Origin: Stutzerimonas stutzeri KOS6 | GTDB taxonomy: Bacteria > Pseudomonadota > Gammaproteobacteria > Pseudomonadales > Pseudomonadaceae | Length of the DNA: 64,000 bases | NCBI RefSeq assembly: GCF_000307775.2 | Contig: NZ_KK020676.1 | Location: 1,811,343-1,875,342, forward strand | Reading direction: 5' to 3' | Part shown: piece by piece, positions 8,785 to 27,520 of the stretch | Layout of the letters: each line of letters starts with the position of its first letter | How positions within the stretch are numbered: the stretch's first letter is position 1 | Position numbers and translations under genes: made by a program | Notes under the pieces: model-generated | The model's database searches: none | Told to the model about the DNA's origin: nothing | Seen by the model: only the letters and a program-made list of their open reading frames with translations

Positions 8785-9210
8785 TCAATGGCTCCGACGT
8801 AACATGTCCACATGCGGAATGCCGGCTTCGAGAAATTCGTCGCTGACGACTTCAAAGCCAAGGCGTTCGTAGAAGGCCGTGGCGTGAACCTGGGCAGTCA
8901 ACGTCTGTTCGCTCAGGCCGCGGCGTTCGGCTTCGGTAATGGCTGCACGCATCAGCGCATCACCGACGTTCATGCCGCGCCAGTCGCGCAGTACGGCTAC
9001 CCGTCCGATCTGTCCGTCGGCGAGCAGCCGCGCGGTGCCGATCGGGTAGTCGCCTTCCAGCGCGAGAAAGTGAATGGCGTCGGCGTCATCGGCATCCCAT
9101 TCCTGCTCTGGCGGCACCGCTTGCTCGGCGATGAACACCGCTTCGCGGATGCGCCGCAGTTCGGTGTTGTCCTGCTGCCAGTCGGCGATCCGTACCTGAA
9201 TGCTATTCAT
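8785..9210 (-). CDS. GNAT-family N-acetyltransferase
   Basis: A 141-aa acetyl-CoA-dependent acyltransferase with the GNAT core. IGRVAVLRDWRGMNVGDALM carries the V-x-x-x-x-R-G-x-G-like acetyl-CoA loop (here RGMNVG), and HATAFYERLGFEV is the usual C-terminal motif. The acceptor cannot be told from sequence. The ATG at 9210 lies inside the end of roxA (8-nt overlap) and has GGAG 7 nt upstream, a sign of translational coupling. A TTG at 9216 would add two residues. This roxA-GNAT pairing is common in Pseudomonas. Confidence 0.85.
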   Translation of the reverse strand: MNSIQVRIADWQQDNTELRRIREAVFIAEQAVPPEQEWDADDADAIHFLALEGDYPIGTARLLADGQIGRVAVLRDWRGMNVGDALMRAAITEAERRGLSEQTLTAQVHATAFYERLGFEVVSDEFLEAGIPHVDMLRRSH

Positions 9211-10369
9211 CAGCAAACTCCAGACTTCCTTGTTTGACCAGTTCGTACAAGAGGCCGCGGCTATCGTCGTCGCTCAGCCATTGGCCGACATTTTCGATGT
9301 GCAGCGCATCGGCCGAGCAAATCAGCTTCAGCAGGTCGCGCAGCTTAGAGGGAAGCAGGCGGCTCTGGCCACTGGCGAACAGAAGCAGGCCGATGTCCAC
9401 CTCGCTCCAGGCCAGGCGTGCCGCGGGGTTACGGACCAGTACGGCACCATCCTCCAGCGCCGAAAGCAGGTCGTCCTCACTCAGTTCGGGGCCTTCGACC
9501 CGCTCCGGGTAGCGCGGTTCGGTCATGAATTGGCCGAACCATGTGAGCAGCAGGCGCTCGTCGTTCATGTGTTCGGCAAGCAGGGCCTTGAGCCGGTCCA
9601 GCGCGTCGCTCTGAATCTGGTAGGGGTCGTCGGTTGGCTGCAGGTCGGCGTCACTGTAACGATCCTCGTCGGGCAGGAACTGTGCGAGGAAGTCGGTGAA
9701 GTGGGTCAGGACCTCGGCCGCGCTCGGTGCGCGGAATCCAATCGAATAGGTCATGCATGCATCTTCAGCGGTGCCGAAGTGGGCAAGGCGAGGGGGCAGG
9801 TAAAGCATGTCACCTGGCTCCAGTACCCACTCATCGGTGCCCTGGAAATCGGCAAGAATCCGGAGGTCGCCATGGGCGAGCAGCGGGCTCTCGCTGTCGC
9901 ACATCTGGCCAATGCGCCAGCGGCGTTGGCCGTGGGCCTGCAACAGGAACACGTCGTAGTTATCGAAATGCGGGCCGACACCGCCGCCGGGTGCGGCATA
10001 GCTGATCATCACGTCGTCGATGCGCCAGTTGGGCAGGAAGCGGAAATGCTCGATCAACTCGGCTACATCCGGAACCAGCTGATCCACCGCCTGGACCAGC
10101 AAGGTCCAGTCACGCTCCGGGAGTTTCTGGTAGGTATCTTCGGCAAAGGGACCGCGGCGCAGTTCCCAGGGGCTTTGGCCGTGCTCGATGACGAGGCGGG
10201 ACTCGACGTCTTCCTCCAAGGAGAGGCCGGCAAGTTCGTCCGGCGAAACCGGGCTTTGGAAATCCGCAATGGCCTGGCGGATGAGCAACGGTTTCTTTTG
10301 CCAGTAGTCGCGCAGAAATTCTCGCGCGCTGATACCGCCCAGAATTTGAAGTGGAATATCAGAAGTCAT
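9203..10369 (-). CDS. roxA: Ribosomal protein L16 arginine hydroxylase RoxA (YcfD), JmjC cupin
   Basis: RoxA is a 2-oxoglutarate/Fe(II) oxygenase that hydroxylates an arginine of ribosomal protein L16. The 388-aa protein has the N-terminal motif for this family (FLRDYWQKKPLLIRQA) and the metal triad H134-x-D136 in GPHFDNYD, with the distal His197 in LPPRLAHFG. A C-terminal winged-helix-like region follows. The ATG at 10369 follows AAGG at a good distance. A GTG three codons upstream is less likely. It heads an operon with the GNAT, DUF7931 and secretin-like genes and is separated from purB by a terminator. Confidence 0.9.
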   Translation of the reverse strand: MTSDIPLQILGGISAREFLRDYWQKKPLLIRQAIADFQSPVSPDELAGLSLEEDVESRLVIEHGQSPWELRRGPFAEDTYQKLPERDWTLLVQAVDQLVPDVAELIEHFRFLPNWRIDDVMISYAAPGGGVGPHFDNYDVFLLQAHGQRRWRIGQMCDSESPLLAHGDLRILADFQGTDEWVLEPGDMLYLPPRLAHFGTAEDACMTYSIGFRAPSAAEVLTHFTDFLAQFLPDEDRYSDADLQPTDDPYQIQSDALDRLKALLAEHMNDERLLLTWFGQFMTEPRYPERVEGPELSEDDLLSALEDGAVLVRNPAARLAWSEVDIGLLLFASGQSRLLPSKLRDLLKLICSADALHIENVGQWLSDDDSRGLLYELVKQGSLEFADE

Positions 10370-10400
10370 GCGTAACACCTTGCTCTATAAGGCAGAGCTG

Positions 10401-10428
10401 AAATAAAAACGCCCGGCACAGCCGGGCG
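10401..10428 (-). terminator. Rho-independent terminator of purB
   Basis: An 8-bp GC stem (CGCCCGGC / GCCGGGCG, loop ACA) at 10410-10428 is followed on the minus strand by TTTTTATTT. It lies 17 nt after the purB stop and before roxA. Confidence 0.9.
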
Positions 10429-10445
10429 TGCGTACATTGGGTCGC

Positions 10446-13680
<3,235 letters not shown>

Positions 13681-13733
13681 CTATGCAAAGGGGCGGATTC
13701 TAACAGGCTGCAGTCGGCATGACGAAGCCGTGA

Positions 13734-14174
13734 TCAATTGCGGATCACGTCCAGTGAATACAGTGGCCCGGCCAGGTAATCATCGATGCAGCGGGGCACC
13801 AGTTCGCTGCGCCAGCGATCAGGTTGCTCCTCCAGTTCTTCGCGGGTCAGCCATCGGGCGGCGACGATGCCCTCGTCGAGCGGGCGCCCTGGATCATGCT
13901 GCAGGGCTCTCGCAGCGAAGCATACGCGCTGGTAGGTCACGCCGTTGCTAGGGGCGGTGTACAGATAAATGCCGACGACACCAACAAGCTCGACGTCCCA
14001 GCCGGTCTCTTCGAGCGTTTCCCGTACAGCAGCCTGGCGCAGATTCTCATTGGCCTCCAAATGCCCGGCAGGCTGATTGAGCACGAGGCGGCCTGCCTTG
14101 AGCTCTTCTACCAATAAAAAACGTCCCTGGTCTTCGATAACGGTCGCGACGGTGATATGCGGTTGCCAGTCCAT
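13734..14174 (-). CDS. nudJ: Nudix hydrolase (NudJ/YmfB-type)
   Basis: This 146-aa enzyme hydrolyses nucleoside di- or triphosphates or related pyrophosphates. The E. coli NudJ homologue acts on HMP-PP and nucleotides. The Nudix box is intact, GHLEANENLRQAAVRETLEETGW with its E-x7-REUxEE core, at about residues 37-59. The position next to mnmA is conserved with E. coli ymfB. The ATG at 14174 starts the family motif WQPHITVATVIE directly. Confidence 0.87.
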   Translation of the reverse strand: MDWQPHITVATVIEDQGRFLLVEELKAGRLVLNQPAGHLEANENLRQAAVRETLEETGWDVELVGVVGIYLYTAPSNGVTYQRVCFAARALQHDPGRPLDEGIVAARWLTREELEEQPDRWRSELVPRCIDDYLAGPLYSLDVIRN

Positions 14175-14229
14175 AACAGCTGCCTCGTGTAAATGACGGG
14201 ATGATAGCAGCCACCTTTGCCCCAGAAAG

Positions 14230-14260
14230 CACGAACCCCGGCGCGGGGCCGGGGTTCGTG
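14230..14260 (-). terminator. Terminator hairpin after idh
   Basis: A 13-bp perfect stem (CACGAACCCCGGC / GCCGGGGTTCGTG) with a GCGGG loop lies 17 nt beyond the idh stop codon. On the minus strand it is followed by CTTTCT, a weak T-run. Confidence 0.8.
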
Positions 14261-14276
14261 GTGACGCTCAGGTGAC

Positions 14277-16505
<2,229 letters not shown>

Positions 16506-16862
16506 TTAGCGTTAACTCTCTTCTTGCTGGGCGTGCACAGAATCCCTGATGCGCCGGGTAGGCGCCCTGGCTCTCCGTCTAGATGAACCAGAATTGGGAC
16601 TCGCCGCGGTGATGATGGATGCACCAAATAGAGTGTCGAGCATTTGAACCGGTGAGCCGCGGTAGCAGCTCGGGGTTTCAAGAGACGGGTCTGATACAGG
16701 CCCGTCCCTTATGACTTGTGAGTCATCGGGGCAGTATACCATCGAGCCCGTCTCTGGCAGAACGGCATTGCGCATACGACGAACGAACATGTAGTTTCAG
16801 GCAAATCGAGTGGGTTACCCTCAAACGACGAACGATGTCTAACCACGAAGACGGAGTCCAGC
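16506..16862. other. 357-bp divergent region between the two isocitrate dehydrogenase genes
   Basis: The region must carry both divergent promoters. A hairpin with a 10-bp stem (one G:T pair) lies at 16684-16706. An inverted repeat ATGACT-TGTG-AGTCAT lies at 16711-16726, just before TATACC at 16735-16740, a possible -10 of icd. No open reading frame here is convincing. Confidence 0.5.
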
Positions 16863-18119
16863 ATGGGATACCAAAAGATCCAGGTGCCAGCCAGCGGTGA
16901 CAAAATCACCGTCAACGCCGATAACACCCTGAACGTTCCCGACAACCCGATCATTCCTTATATCGAAGGCGACGGCATCGGCGTCGACATCAGTCCGGTG
17001 ATGATCAAGGTTGTGGACGCGGCTGTGCAGAAGGCCTACGGCGGTAAGCGCAAGATCGCCTGGATGGAAATCTATGCCGGGGAGAAGGCTACGCAGGTCT
17101 ACGATCAGGACACCTGGCTACCCAAGGAAACCCTGGAAGTCGTCCGTGATTATGTCGTTTCCATCAAGGGGCCGCTGACTACGCCCGTAGGTGGCGGAAT
17201 TCGCTCGTTGAATGTCGCTCTGCGCCAGGAGCTGGACCTCTATGTCTGTCAGCGCCCTGTGCGTTGGTTCACCGGCGTGCCTAGCCCGGTCAAGAAGCCG
17301 GCCGATGTGGACATGGTGATTTTTCGCGAGAACTCCGAAGACATTTATGCCGGCGTCGAGTGGAAGGCGGGGTCTCCGGAAGCGGAGAAGGTCATCAAGT
17401 TCCTCACCGAGGAAATGGGTGTCAAGAAGATCCGCTTCACCGAGAATTGCGGCATCGGCATCAAGCCCGTCTCGCTGGAAGGTACCAAGCGCCTCGTCCG
17501 TAAGGCCCTGCAGTACGCCGTCGACAATGACCGCAGCTCGGTCACCCTGGTGCACAAGGGCAATATCATGAAGTTCACCGAGGGTGCCTTCAAGGAGTGG
17601 GGCTACGAAGTGGCGCGCGATGAGTTCGGTGCCGAGCTTCTGGATGGCGGCCCGTGGATGCAGTTCAAGAACCCGGATACTGGCAAGAATATCGTCGTCA
17701 AGGACGCCATTGCCGATGCCATGCTGCAGCAGATTCTGCTGCGTCCGGCAGAGTACGATGTGATCGCCACGCTCAACCTGAATGGTGACTACCTGTCCGA
17801 CGCCCTGGCTGCCGAGGTGGGTGGCATAGGTATCGCCCCGGGAGCCAACCTGTCCGATACGGTGGCCATGTTCGAGGCGACTCATGGGACGGCGCCAAAG
17901 TATGCCGGTCAGGACAAGGTCAATCCCGGCTCTCTGATTCTTTCGGCTGAGATGATGCTGCGTCACATGGGCTGGGTGGAGGCGGCCGACCTGATCATCA
18001 AGTCGACTGAAAGCGCCATCGCCGCGAAGACGGTCACTTATGACTTCGAGCGCCTGATGGACGGTGCGAAACTGATGTCCTGCTCACAGTTTGGCGATGC
18101 GATGATCAGCCATATGTAG
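16863..18119 (+). CDS. icd: NADP-dependent isocitrate dehydrogenase, homodimeric type
   Basis: Icd catalyses the TCA-cycle oxidation of isocitrate to 2-oxoglutarate. The 418-aa protein matches the E. coli-type enzyme. The regulatory and substrate-binding serine lies in [10 protein letters not shown] (S115, equivalent to E. coli S113, the target of AceK). The isopropylmalate/isocitrate dehydrogenase signature [17 protein letters not shown] is near residue 305, and [11 protein letters not shown] near 340 is part of the NADP site. GGAG lies 7 nt before the ATG. It is divergent from idh and convergent with cspD, with a shared hairpin after it. Confidence 0.96.
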   Translation: MGYQKIQVPASGDKITVNADNTLNVPDNPIIPYIEGDGIGVDISPVMIKVVDAAVQKAYGGKRKIAWMEIYAGEKATQVYDQDTWLPKETLEVVRDYVVSIKGPLTTPVGGGIRSLNVALRQELDLYVCQRPVRWFTGVPSPVKKPADVDMVIFRENSEDIYAGVEWKAGSPEAEKVIKFLTEEMGVKKIRFTENCGIGIKPVSLEGTKRLVRKALQYAVDNDRSSVTLVHKGNIMKFTEGAFKEWGYEVARDEFGAELLDGGPWMQFKNPDTGKNIVVKDAIADAMLQQILLRPAEYDVIATLNLNGDYLSDALAAEVGGIGIAPGANLSDTVAMFEATHGTAPKYAGQDKVNPGSLILSAEMMLRHMGWVEAADLIIKSTESAIAAKTVTYDFERLMDGAKLMSCSQFGDAMISHM

Positions 18120-18127
18120 CGGATCAT

Positions 18128-18155
18128 GAGGGGCCGATCACTCGATCGGCCCCTC
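18128..18155. terminator. Bidirectional terminator between icd and cspD
   Basis: A perfect 12-bp stem (GAGGGGCCGATC / GATCGGCCCCTC, loop ACTC) lies 8 nt after icd and 9 nt after the convergent cspD. T-runs are short on both sides. Confidence 0.8.
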
Positions 18156-18164
18156 TGATGGGGT

Positions 18165-18425
18165 TCAGGCATCTACCACTGACGCGTCCTGAAATGCAGC
18201 CGGAGTGGTCGCCTCGGGCATGACCTGCGGCTTGATATCGGTTGCGTGAAGGCCTTTGGGGCCCTGCAGGATGTTGAACATGACCGCTTGCCCAGCCTTG
18301 AGAGTACGGTAGCCTTCCATCTGGATGGCCGAGTAATGGGCGAACAGGTCCTCATCGCCGCCGTCTGCTACGATGAAGCCGTAACCCTTGGCGTTGTTGA
18401 ACCACTTGACCTTTCCACTTAGCAT
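18165..18425 (-). CDS. cspD: Cold-shock-domain protein CspD
   Basis: An 86-aa single-stranded nucleic-acid-binding protein. The cold-shock domain covers residues 1-66 with RNP1-like KGYGFIV and RNP2-like LFAHYSAI. The tail [19 protein letters not shown] is the extended, non-basic C-terminus typical of CspD, which in E. coli inhibits replication in stationary phase. The ATG at 18425 is used because the family starts with the SGKVKWFN motif. GAGG lies about 10 nt upstream. The place beside clpS-clpA is conserved in gammaproteobacteria. Confidence 0.92.
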   Translation of the reverse strand: MLSGKVKWFNNAKGYGFIVADGGDEDLFAHYSAIQMEGYRTLKAGQAVMFNILQGPKGLHATDIKPQVMPEATTPAAFQDASVVDA

Positions 18426-18643
18426 GCTGTTATCCCTCTGCAAAGGAGTCCATTACTGGAGTAACATCCATTTCATTCCGCGCTTATGTAGCCCGAGGCC
18501 TCATGTTGCGCAACCCATTTGCCCTTGTAGGCACATACTGTTTGTATCACCGTTTTGCCGATAGTCAAGGCGACTCGTCGGGCGGCTGCGAACCTGCCCA
18601 TATTTATCTGGCCCCGGCGCCACGACCTAGAACCGTTATGCGT

Positions 18644-19006
18644 ATGCATGCTCTTGCTCAGATTCGACTAATATTCAATCAGGATCGGCCTTTGGGGGAT
18701 GAAGACGATTCCTCTGGCCTGGCGATACAGGAGGCCAAGCCGGAGCTGAAGGCACCACCGATGTATAAAGTTGTCATGTTCAATGACGACTACACGCCGA
18801 TGGATTTCGTTGTGGAGGTGCTGGAAGGCATTTTCAATCACGGCAGGGAGCAGGCCACCAAGATCATGCTGGCCGTCCATACCGAGGGGCGGGCCGTCTG
18901 CGGGATTTACACGCGCGATGTTGCCGAAACCAAAGCGACACAAGTGAATCAATATGCAAGGGAATGCCAGCACCCGTTGCTTTGTGAGATCGAGAAGGAC
19001 GGTTAA
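18644..19006 (+). CDS. clpS: ATP-dependent Clp protease adaptor ClpS
   Basis: ClpS delivers N-end-rule substrates to ClpAP. The 120-aa protein has the disordered N-terminal tail, then the ClpS core with [12 protein letters not shown], the primary-residue pocket typical of the family, and the ClpA-contact region [17 protein letters not shown]. The ATG at 18644 gives the usual Pseudomonas N-terminus (MHALAQIR). An ATG two codons upstream (18638) is an equal alternative, and neither has a clear Shine-Dalgarno. The link to the transferases ate and aat, encoded 3 kb away, makes a complete N-degron set in this region. Confidence 0.94.
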   Translation: MHALAQIRLIFNQDRPLGDEDDSSGLAIQEAKPELKAPPMYKVVMFNDDYTPMDFVVEVLEGIFNHGREQATKIMLAVHTEGRAVCGIYTRDVAETKATQVNQYARECQHPLLCEIEKDG

Positions 19007-19035
19007 CTCCGACTGCTGGGGAAGAGGTGAAAGCT

Positions 19036-21306
<2,271 letters not shown>

Positions 21307-21322
21307 TATTCGCCCTGTCGAG

Positions 21323-21346
21323 CGCCCGGCTTTTGCCGGGCGTTTT
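21323..21346 (+). terminator. Rho-independent terminator of clpA
   Basis: Stem CGCCCGGC / GCCGGGCG with a TTTT loop, followed by TTTTCGTTT. It lies 17 nt beyond the clpA stop codon. Confidence 0.9.
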
Positions 21347-21395
21347 CGTTTCGGCAGTAGCCAGGCTTCGATGCCCTGGGCGTTGTTGCTGCAAC

Positions 21396-21419
21396 AAAAA
21401 AGCCCGGTAAAGACCGGGC
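21396..21419 (-). terminator. Rho-independent terminator of infA
   Basis: On the minus strand a 7-bp stem (GCCCGGT / ACCGGGC) is followed by TTTTTTGTTG. A T-run on the other side (21421-21425) may let it also serve clpA as a second stop. Confidence 0.85.
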
Positions 21420-21437
21420 ATTTTTCTCGCGGCTCGT

Positions 21438-21656
21438 TTAGCGAGCGCGGTAGGTGATGCGACCCTTGCTCAGATCGTAGGGAGTCAGCTCCACGCGAAC
21501 CTTGTCACCGGTAAGAATCCGGATGTAGTTCTTGCGCATCTTTCCGGAGATGTGCGCAGTAACGACGTGCCCGTTTTCCAACTCCACGCGAAACATGGTG
21601 TTAGGCAGGGTGTCGACGACAGTACCTTCCATTTCGAAGCTGTCTTCTTTCGACAT
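21438..21656 (-). CDS. infA: Translation initiation factor IF-1
   Basis: IF-1 is a 72-aa OB-fold protein that binds the 30S A site during initiation. The whole length matches the family: N-terminal [17 protein letters not shown], central [18 protein letters not shown] and C-terminal [15 protein letters not shown] lies 8 nt before the ATG. It lies between clpA and the arginyltransferase gene, a conserved gammaproteobacterial neighbourhood. Confidence 0.97.
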
Positions 21657-21756
21657 TCAGTAAAGTCCTCGGTGTCCAAATGATTGACCCGGCGCATGCG
21701 TGCGCGGGCAAAAGCGGCAAGCATTGTGCCCGAAATGGCTCGACGAGCCAAGGACT

Positions 21757-22464
21757 TCAGCTGAGTGAAACCCAGCGCTGGTTAACCAATAGCTCGATGG
21801 GGCGATATTCGGTCTTGTAATTCATCTTTCGGCAATTTTTGATCCAGTAGCCGAGGTAGACGGCCTTCAGCCCGAGGCGGGCCGCTTCGCCGATTTGCCA
21901 GAGAATCGCATAGCGCCCCAGGCTGCGGCGTTGCTCCTCGGGGTCGTAGAAGGTGTAGACGGCGGAAAGTCCATTGGGCAGCACGTCAGTGACAGCAACC
22001 GCGAGCAGTCGCCCGCCCAGGCGGAACTCGTAGAATCTGGAGAAGGGTAGGTCGCGCACCAGGAAGGTGTTGAACTGCTCGCGGCTGGGGGGGTACATGT
22101 CGCCGTCCGTGTGCCGTTTCTCGATGTAGGTGGCGTAGAGAGCGTACAGCTCTTCGCTAAAAGCCGGGCGAATGGCGCGGACCTGCAGGTCGGCATTGCG
22201 CTTGAGAATCCGCTTCTGCTGGCGGCTGAGCTCGGGTGCGCTTACGGGAATTCGCGCCGGGATGCACGCCGAACAGCGCTGGCAATGGGGGCGGTAGAGA
22301 TGATCGCCGCTGCGCCGGAAGCCCATTTCCGATAGTTCCGCATATACCTGGACATCCATTGGCTGGCTGGGGTCGAGGAACAGCGTGGTCGCCTGTTCAT
22401 CGGGCAGGTAGCTGCACGCATGCGGCTGGGTGGCGTAGAACTTGAGGCGAGCCAGTGAGGTCAT
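21757..22464 (-). CDS. bpt: Aspartate/glutamate leucyltransferase or arginyltransferase (Bpt/Ate family)
   Basis: This enzyme adds a leucine (Bpt) from aminoacyl-tRNA to N-terminal Asp or Glu, creating an N-degron. The 235-aa protein has the conserved CSYL near residue 17, the cysteine cluster [12 protein letters not shown] (about 60-72) and the GNAT-like C-terminal half with [15 protein letters not shown]. The ATG at 22464 is preceded by GAGAG. It is 52 bp after aat on the same strand, so the two transferases probably share a transcript and supply substrates to ClpS/ClpAP. Confidence 0.92.
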   Translation of the reverse strand: MTSLARLKFYATQPHACSYLPDEQATTLFLDPSQPMDVQVYAELSEMGFRRSGDHLYRPHCQRCSACIPARIPVSAPELSRQQKRILKRNADLQVRAIRPAFSEELYALYATYIEKRHTDGDMYPPSREQFNTFLVRDLPFSRFYEFRLGGRLLAVAVTDVLPNGLSAVYTFYDPEEQRRSLGRYAILWQIGEAARLGLKAVYLGYWIKNCRKMNYKTEYRPIELLVNQRWVSLS

Positions 22465-22516
22465 GGTCAACTCTCAGAAATCTTGGGCTCAGTGTAGGAC
22501 AGCATGGGTTGGCAGA

Positions 22517-23197
22517 CTAGCCGCGCCAGTCGGCTGCACTGGTCCGATCCAGGTGTTTCGCCAGGGCGTCGGCAAATGCCGTGCGCGGGATGCTGCGAGC
22601 TCCGAAGCTTGCCAGGTGTTGCGTCGGCATCTGACAGTCGATCATGGCAAACCCCCAGTCACGCAGCCGCTCCACCAGTGTGACGAAGCCGACCTTGGAA
22701 GCATCGGTGGCGCGGCTGAACATCGACTCGCCGAAAAATAGCTCACCCATTGCCAGTCCGTAGAGCCCGCCGACGAGATGACCCTGCTGCCAGACTTCCA
22801 CCGAGTGTGCCGTGCCCATTTCGTGCAGCCTGATATAGGCCTGCTGCATCGGCGTAGTGATCCAGGTTCCGTCAGCGTAGGCACGCGGACCGGCGCAGCC
22901 CTGGATCACATCGGCGAAGGCTTGGTCGAAGGTGACCTGGTAATCGCCCTGCCGAAGGCGTTTGCGCAGGCTGCGTGAGACATGCAGTTCGTTTGGGAAG
23001 AGCACTGTGCGTGGATCGGGGGACCACCACAGCAATGGCTGACCATCCTGGTACCAGGGGAAGCAGCCGTGACGATAGGCGGCCAGCAATCGCGCGGGGC
23101 TCAGGTCGCCACCGGCAGCGAGCAGGCCGTTGGGTTCGCGTAGAGCCGTTTCGAGCGGAGGGAAGCTGAGGTCGTCGCGCTTTAGCCAGGTCAGCAT
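22517..23197 (-). CDS. aat: Leucyl/phenylalanyl-tRNA-protein transferase Aat
   Basis: Aat transfers Leu or Phe from tRNA to N-terminal Arg or Lys, making destabilising N-termini. The 226-aa protein shows the family's [23 protein letters not shown] start, the aromatic patch [20 protein letters not shown] and the catalytic region [18 protein letters not shown] with [16 protein letters not shown] near the end. It lies 45 bp after trxB, and a GC hairpin in between (about 23219-23238) is only weakly terminator-like. Confidence 0.95.
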   Translation of the reverse strand: MLTWLKRDDLSFPPLETALREPNGLLAAGGDLSPARLLAAYRHGCFPWYQDGQPLLWWSPDPRTVLFPNELHVSRSLRKRLRQGDYQVTFDQAFADVIQGCAGPRAYADGTWITTPMQQAYIRLHEMGTAHSVEVWQQGHLVGGLYGLAMGELFFGESMFSRATDASKVGFVTLVERLRDWGFAMIDCQMPTQHLASFGARSIPRTAFADALAKHLDRTSAADWRG

Positions 23198-23242
23198 GTC
23201 GGCACGCAGATAGGGAGGGGCGGGCCGAAGCCCGCCGAGGGA

Positions 23243-24199
<957 letters not shown>

Positions 24200-24399
24200 T
24201 CATAAGCCTTTGTTGCAAATAGAGAAGCGTGCTCCAGTCGAGCCGCGCCGGGAAATTGGGCGTTTATGCTACACCGAAGCATCGGCAAAAGCCCAAGCCG
24301 CCGTGGAACCCGCATGCCATCGAATCGACAAACCCGTACAATGCCGGGGTTCTGGCTGACTACGGTTCATCGCGCCGCAGGCGCAGGAAAGAAAGCGTT

Positions 24400-26805
24400 T
24401 TGAAGAATTCCTCATCTACCGCGCCGGCATCCGCCTGGCGGCAACAGTTGCACTATCGCCTCAAGGAAGGCGCGTTGATAGCGCTCGGTGCGCTCTGCGT
24501 CTACCTGTGGATGGCGCTGCTGACCTACGATCCGGGCGATCCGGGCTGGACGCACACGAGCAATGTCGACCAGGTTCAAAATGCCGCGGGACGTGCTGGA
24601 GCCTGGTTTGCCGATGTTCTGTTCATGGTGCTGGGTTACTTTGCCTATCTGTTTCCCCTGCTACTGGGTGTCAAGACCTGGCAGGTGTTTCGCGCACGCC
24701 ATCGGCCCTGGAGCTGGAACGGTTGGCTGTTCTCCTGGCGCCTGATCGGTCTGGTGTTTCTGGTGCTGTCCGGCTCGGCCTTGGCCTATATCCACTTCCA
24801 GTCAGCAATTGGCTTGCCTGCATCCGCTGGCGGCGCGCTTGGCGAAAGCCTCGGCCAGCTGGCGGTGCTGTCGCTGAATGTACAGGGCAGCACGCTGGCA
24901 CTGTTGGCGTTCTTTCTGTTCGGCCTGACAGTTTTCACCGACCTTTCCTGGTTCAAGGCGATGGATATCACCGGCAAGATCACCCTGGATCTGCTCGAGC
25001 TGATCCAGAGTTTCTTCAGCCGTTGGTGGAGTGCCCGGGCCGAGCGCAAGCAGATGGTCGCTCAGCTACGCGAGGTCGATGATGTGGTGAGCGAGGTGGC
25101 CGCGCCCATGGTGCGCGACCGGCGCGAGCAGGCGAAGGTCAAGGAGCGCATCATCGAGCGTGACGAAGCTCTGGCCAGGCACATGAGCGAGCGCGACAAG
25201 CGCGTGGCGCCGGTGATCGCACCGCCTGCACCGCCCAAAGCTGCCGAGCCGAGCAAACGGGTGCTTAAAGAGAAACAGGCCACGCTGTTCGTCGACCCTC
25301 TGATCGAGGGTAGCCTGCCGCCGATCTCCCTGCTCGATGCCGCCGAGAAGCAGCAGAAGCAGTATTCGCCCGAGTCCCTGGAGGCCATGTCGCGTCTGCT
25401 TGAGATCAAGCTCAAGGAGTTCGGCGTCGAGGTCATCGTCGAGTCGGTTCATCCAGGTCCTGTCATCACCCGTTTCGAAATCCAGCCGGCGGCCGGCGTC
25501 AAGGTCAGCCGGATCTCCAACCTGGCCAAGGACCTGGCGCGCTCGTTGGCGGTGATCAGCGTGCGTGTGGTCGAGGTCATACCTGGCAAGACCACCGTGG
25601 GTATCGAGATTCCCAACGAGGATCGGCAGATCGTGCGCTTCTCCGAGGTGCTTTCGTCGGCCCCTTATGACGATGCCCGGTCGCCGGTCACCATTGCCCT
25701 GGGGCACGACATCGGCGGCAAGCCGGTCATCGCCGACCTGGCGAAGATGCCGCATCTGCTGGTGGCCGGTACCACCGGCTCCGGTAAGTCGGTGGGCGTC
25801 AACGCGATGATCCTGTCGATCCTGTTCAAGTCCACGCCCGAAGAAGCGCGGCTGATCATGATCGACCCGAAGATGCTGGAACTGTCGATCTACGAGGGGA
25901 TTCCACACCTGCTCTGCCCGGTGGTCACCGACATGAAAGAGGCGGCCAACGCGCTGCGTTGGAGCGTTGCCGAGATGGAGCGACGCTACAAGCTGATGGC
26001 GGCCATGGGGGTGCGTAACCTGGCGGGCTTCAACCGCAAGGTCAAGGAAGCCGAGGAAGCGGGCACGCCGCTGACCGATCCGCTGTTCCGCCGCGAGAGC
26101 ATGGACGACCAGCCGCCGCCGCTTAAAGCCCTGCCGACCATCGTGGTGGTGGTGGACGAGTTCGCCGACATGATGATGATCGTCGGCAAGAAGGTCGAAG
26201 AGCTGATTGCCCGCATCGCGCAGAAAGCGCGGGCGGCGGGCATCCACCTGATCCTTGCTACCCAGCGCCCGTCGGTGGACGTGATCACCGGCCTGATCAA
26301 GGCGAACATCCCCACGCGCATGGCGTTTCAGGTTTCCAGCAAGATCGATTCGCGCACCATCCTCGATCAGGGCGGTGCCGAGCAGTTGCTCGGCCACGGT
26401 GACATGCTCTACCTGCCGCCGGGCACCGGACTGCCGATCCGTGTGCATGGCGCCTTCGTCTCCGACGATGAGGTGCATCGCGTGGTCGAGGCCTGGAAGG
26501 CTCGTGGTGCTCCCGATTACATCGAAGACATTCTTGCTGGTGTCGAAGAAGCCGGCAGCGGCTTCGATGGCGGTGGCGGTGAGGGCAGCGGGGAAGGCAG
26601 CGAAGAAGACCCGTTGTACGACGAAGCGGTTCGTTTCGTCACTGAAAGCCGCCGCGCGTCGATTTCCGCTGTGCAGCGCAAACTGAAGATAGGCTACAAC
26701 CGTGCCGCGCGAATGATCGAGGCCATGGAGATGGCCGGCGTGGTGACATCCATGAACACCAATGGCTCGCGCGAAGTCATCGCGCCGCCGCCTATGCGCG
26801 ATTGA
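24400..26805 (+). CDS. ftsK: DNA translocase FtsK
   Basis: FtsK couples cell division to chromosome-dimer resolution by pumping DNA towards dif and activating XerCD. The 801-aa protein has four or five N-terminal membrane segments (residues 25-195) and a short charged linker (200-330). The RecA-like motor follows, with Walker [10 protein letters not shown] near 460 and Walker [11 protein letters not shown] near 585. The C-terminal winged-helix gamma domain ([20 protein letters not shown]) recognises KOPS. I start it at the TTG at 24400 with AGGA upstream, because homology begins there ([18 protein letters not shown]). A longer upstream reading has no support. Confidence 0.95.
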   Translation: MKNSSSTAPASAWRQQLHYRLKEGALIALGALCVYLWMALLTYDPGDPGWTHTSNVDQVQNAAGRAGAWFADVLFMVLGYFAYLFPLLLGVKTWQVFRARHRPWSWNGWLFSWRLIGLVFLVLSGSALAYIHFQSAIGLPASAGGALGESLGQLAVLSLNVQGSTLALLAFFLFGLTVFTDLSWFKAMDITGKITLDLLELIQSFFSRWWSARAERKQMVAQLREVDDVVSEVAAPMVRDRREQAKVKERIIERDEALARHMSERDKRVAPVIAPPAPPKAAEPSKRVLKEKQATLFVDPLIEGSLPPISLLDAAEKQQKQYSPESLEAMSRLLEIKLKEFGVEVIVESVHPGPVITRFEIQPAAGVKVSRISNLAKDLARSLAVISVRVVEVIPGKTTVGIEIPNEDRQIVRFSEVLSSAPYDDARSPVTIALGHDIGGKPVIADLAKMPHLLVAGTTGSGKSVGVNAMILSILFKSTPEEARLIMIDPKMLELSIYEGIPHLLCPVVTDMKEAANALRWSVAEMERRYKLMAAMGVRNLAGFNRKVKEAEEAGTPLTDPLFRRESMDDQPPPLKALPTIVVVVDEFADMMMIVGKKVEELIARIAQKARAAGIHLILATQRPSVDVITGLIKANIPTRMAFQVSSKIDSRTILDQGGAEQLLGHGDMLYLPPGTGLPIRVHGAFVSDDEVHRVVEAWKARGAPDYIEDILAGVEEAGSGFDGGGGEGSGEGSEEDPLYDEAVRFVTESRRASISAVQRKLKIGYNRAARMIEAMEMAGVVTSMNTNGSREVIAPPPMRD

Positions 26806-26822
26806 ATCGCTTAGAGGGCTAC

Positions 26823-27449
26823 ATGCAATTGATCCGTTTGCTGTGTGCATCTGTCCTGATGGTCGCCCTGGCTCCGGCACATGCCGACCAGGCTGCTTCC
26901 ACCAAACGACTGACCGACCTGCTCAACCAGGCCGAAACCTTGACCGGCCGCTTCTCGCAGCTTTCGCTCGACGGCAGCGGCACCCAGTTACAGGAAACCT
27001 CCGGCGAGTTAGCGCTCAAGCGCCCCGGCCAGTTCCGTTGGCACACCGATGCGCCGATGGAGCAACTGCTGGTGTCCAACGGCAAGAAGGTCTGGCTGTA
27101 TGATCCGGATCTCGAGCAGGTCACCATCCAGGAGCTCGATCAGCGCCTGACGCATACCCCCGCGCTGCTGCTTTCCGGCGATGTATCCAGCATCAGCGAG
27201 AACTTCGAGGTTTCCCACAAAGAGGCGGGCGAAGTCGTGGACTTCACCCTCAAGCCCAAGGCCAAGGACACGCTGTTCGACAACCTGCGCCTGTCCTTCC
27301 GGGGTGGTGTGATCAACGACATGCAACTGATCGACAGCGTCGGCCAACGCACCAACATCCTCTTCATGGGGGTGAAGATGAATCAGCCGCTCAAGGCCGA
27401 TCTGTTCACCTTCGAGATTCCAGAGGGTGCCGACGTCATCGCCGAGTGA
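26823..27449 (+). CDS. lolA: Outer-membrane lipoprotein carrier protein LolA
   Basis: LolA carries lipoproteins through the periplasm from LolCDE to LolB. The 208-aa precursor has a signal peptide ([16 protein letters not shown]) followed by the open beta-barrel fold with [11 protein letters not shown] and [15 protein letters not shown]. The ATG at 26823 has GAGGG 6 nt upstream. It lies 17 bp after ftsK, and the ftsK-lolA-rarA order is conserved from E. coli to Pseudomonas. Confidence 0.95.
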   Translation: MQLIRLLCASVLMVALAPAHADQAASTKRLTDLLNQAETLTGRFSQLSLDGSGTQLQETSGELALKRPGQFRWHTDAPMEQLLVSNGKKVWLYDPDLEQVTIQELDQRLTHTPALLLSGDVSSISENFEVSHKEAGEVVDFTLKPKAKDTLFDNLRLSFRGGVINDMQLIDSVGQRTNILFMGVKMNQPLKADLFTFEIPEGADVIAE

Positions 27450-27520
27450 CCGTCGTCTGCCATACGTTCCGGGCGGCCTGCGTAGCGGCAGGTCGCTGCA
27501 ATTGAGGTAAACCAGCCGCG

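Noticed and set aside
25066..26880. Minus-strand open frame of 604 codons opposite ftsK
   Set aside because: His/Arg/Gln-rich composition typical of a reverse frame, and ftsK is certain on the other strand.
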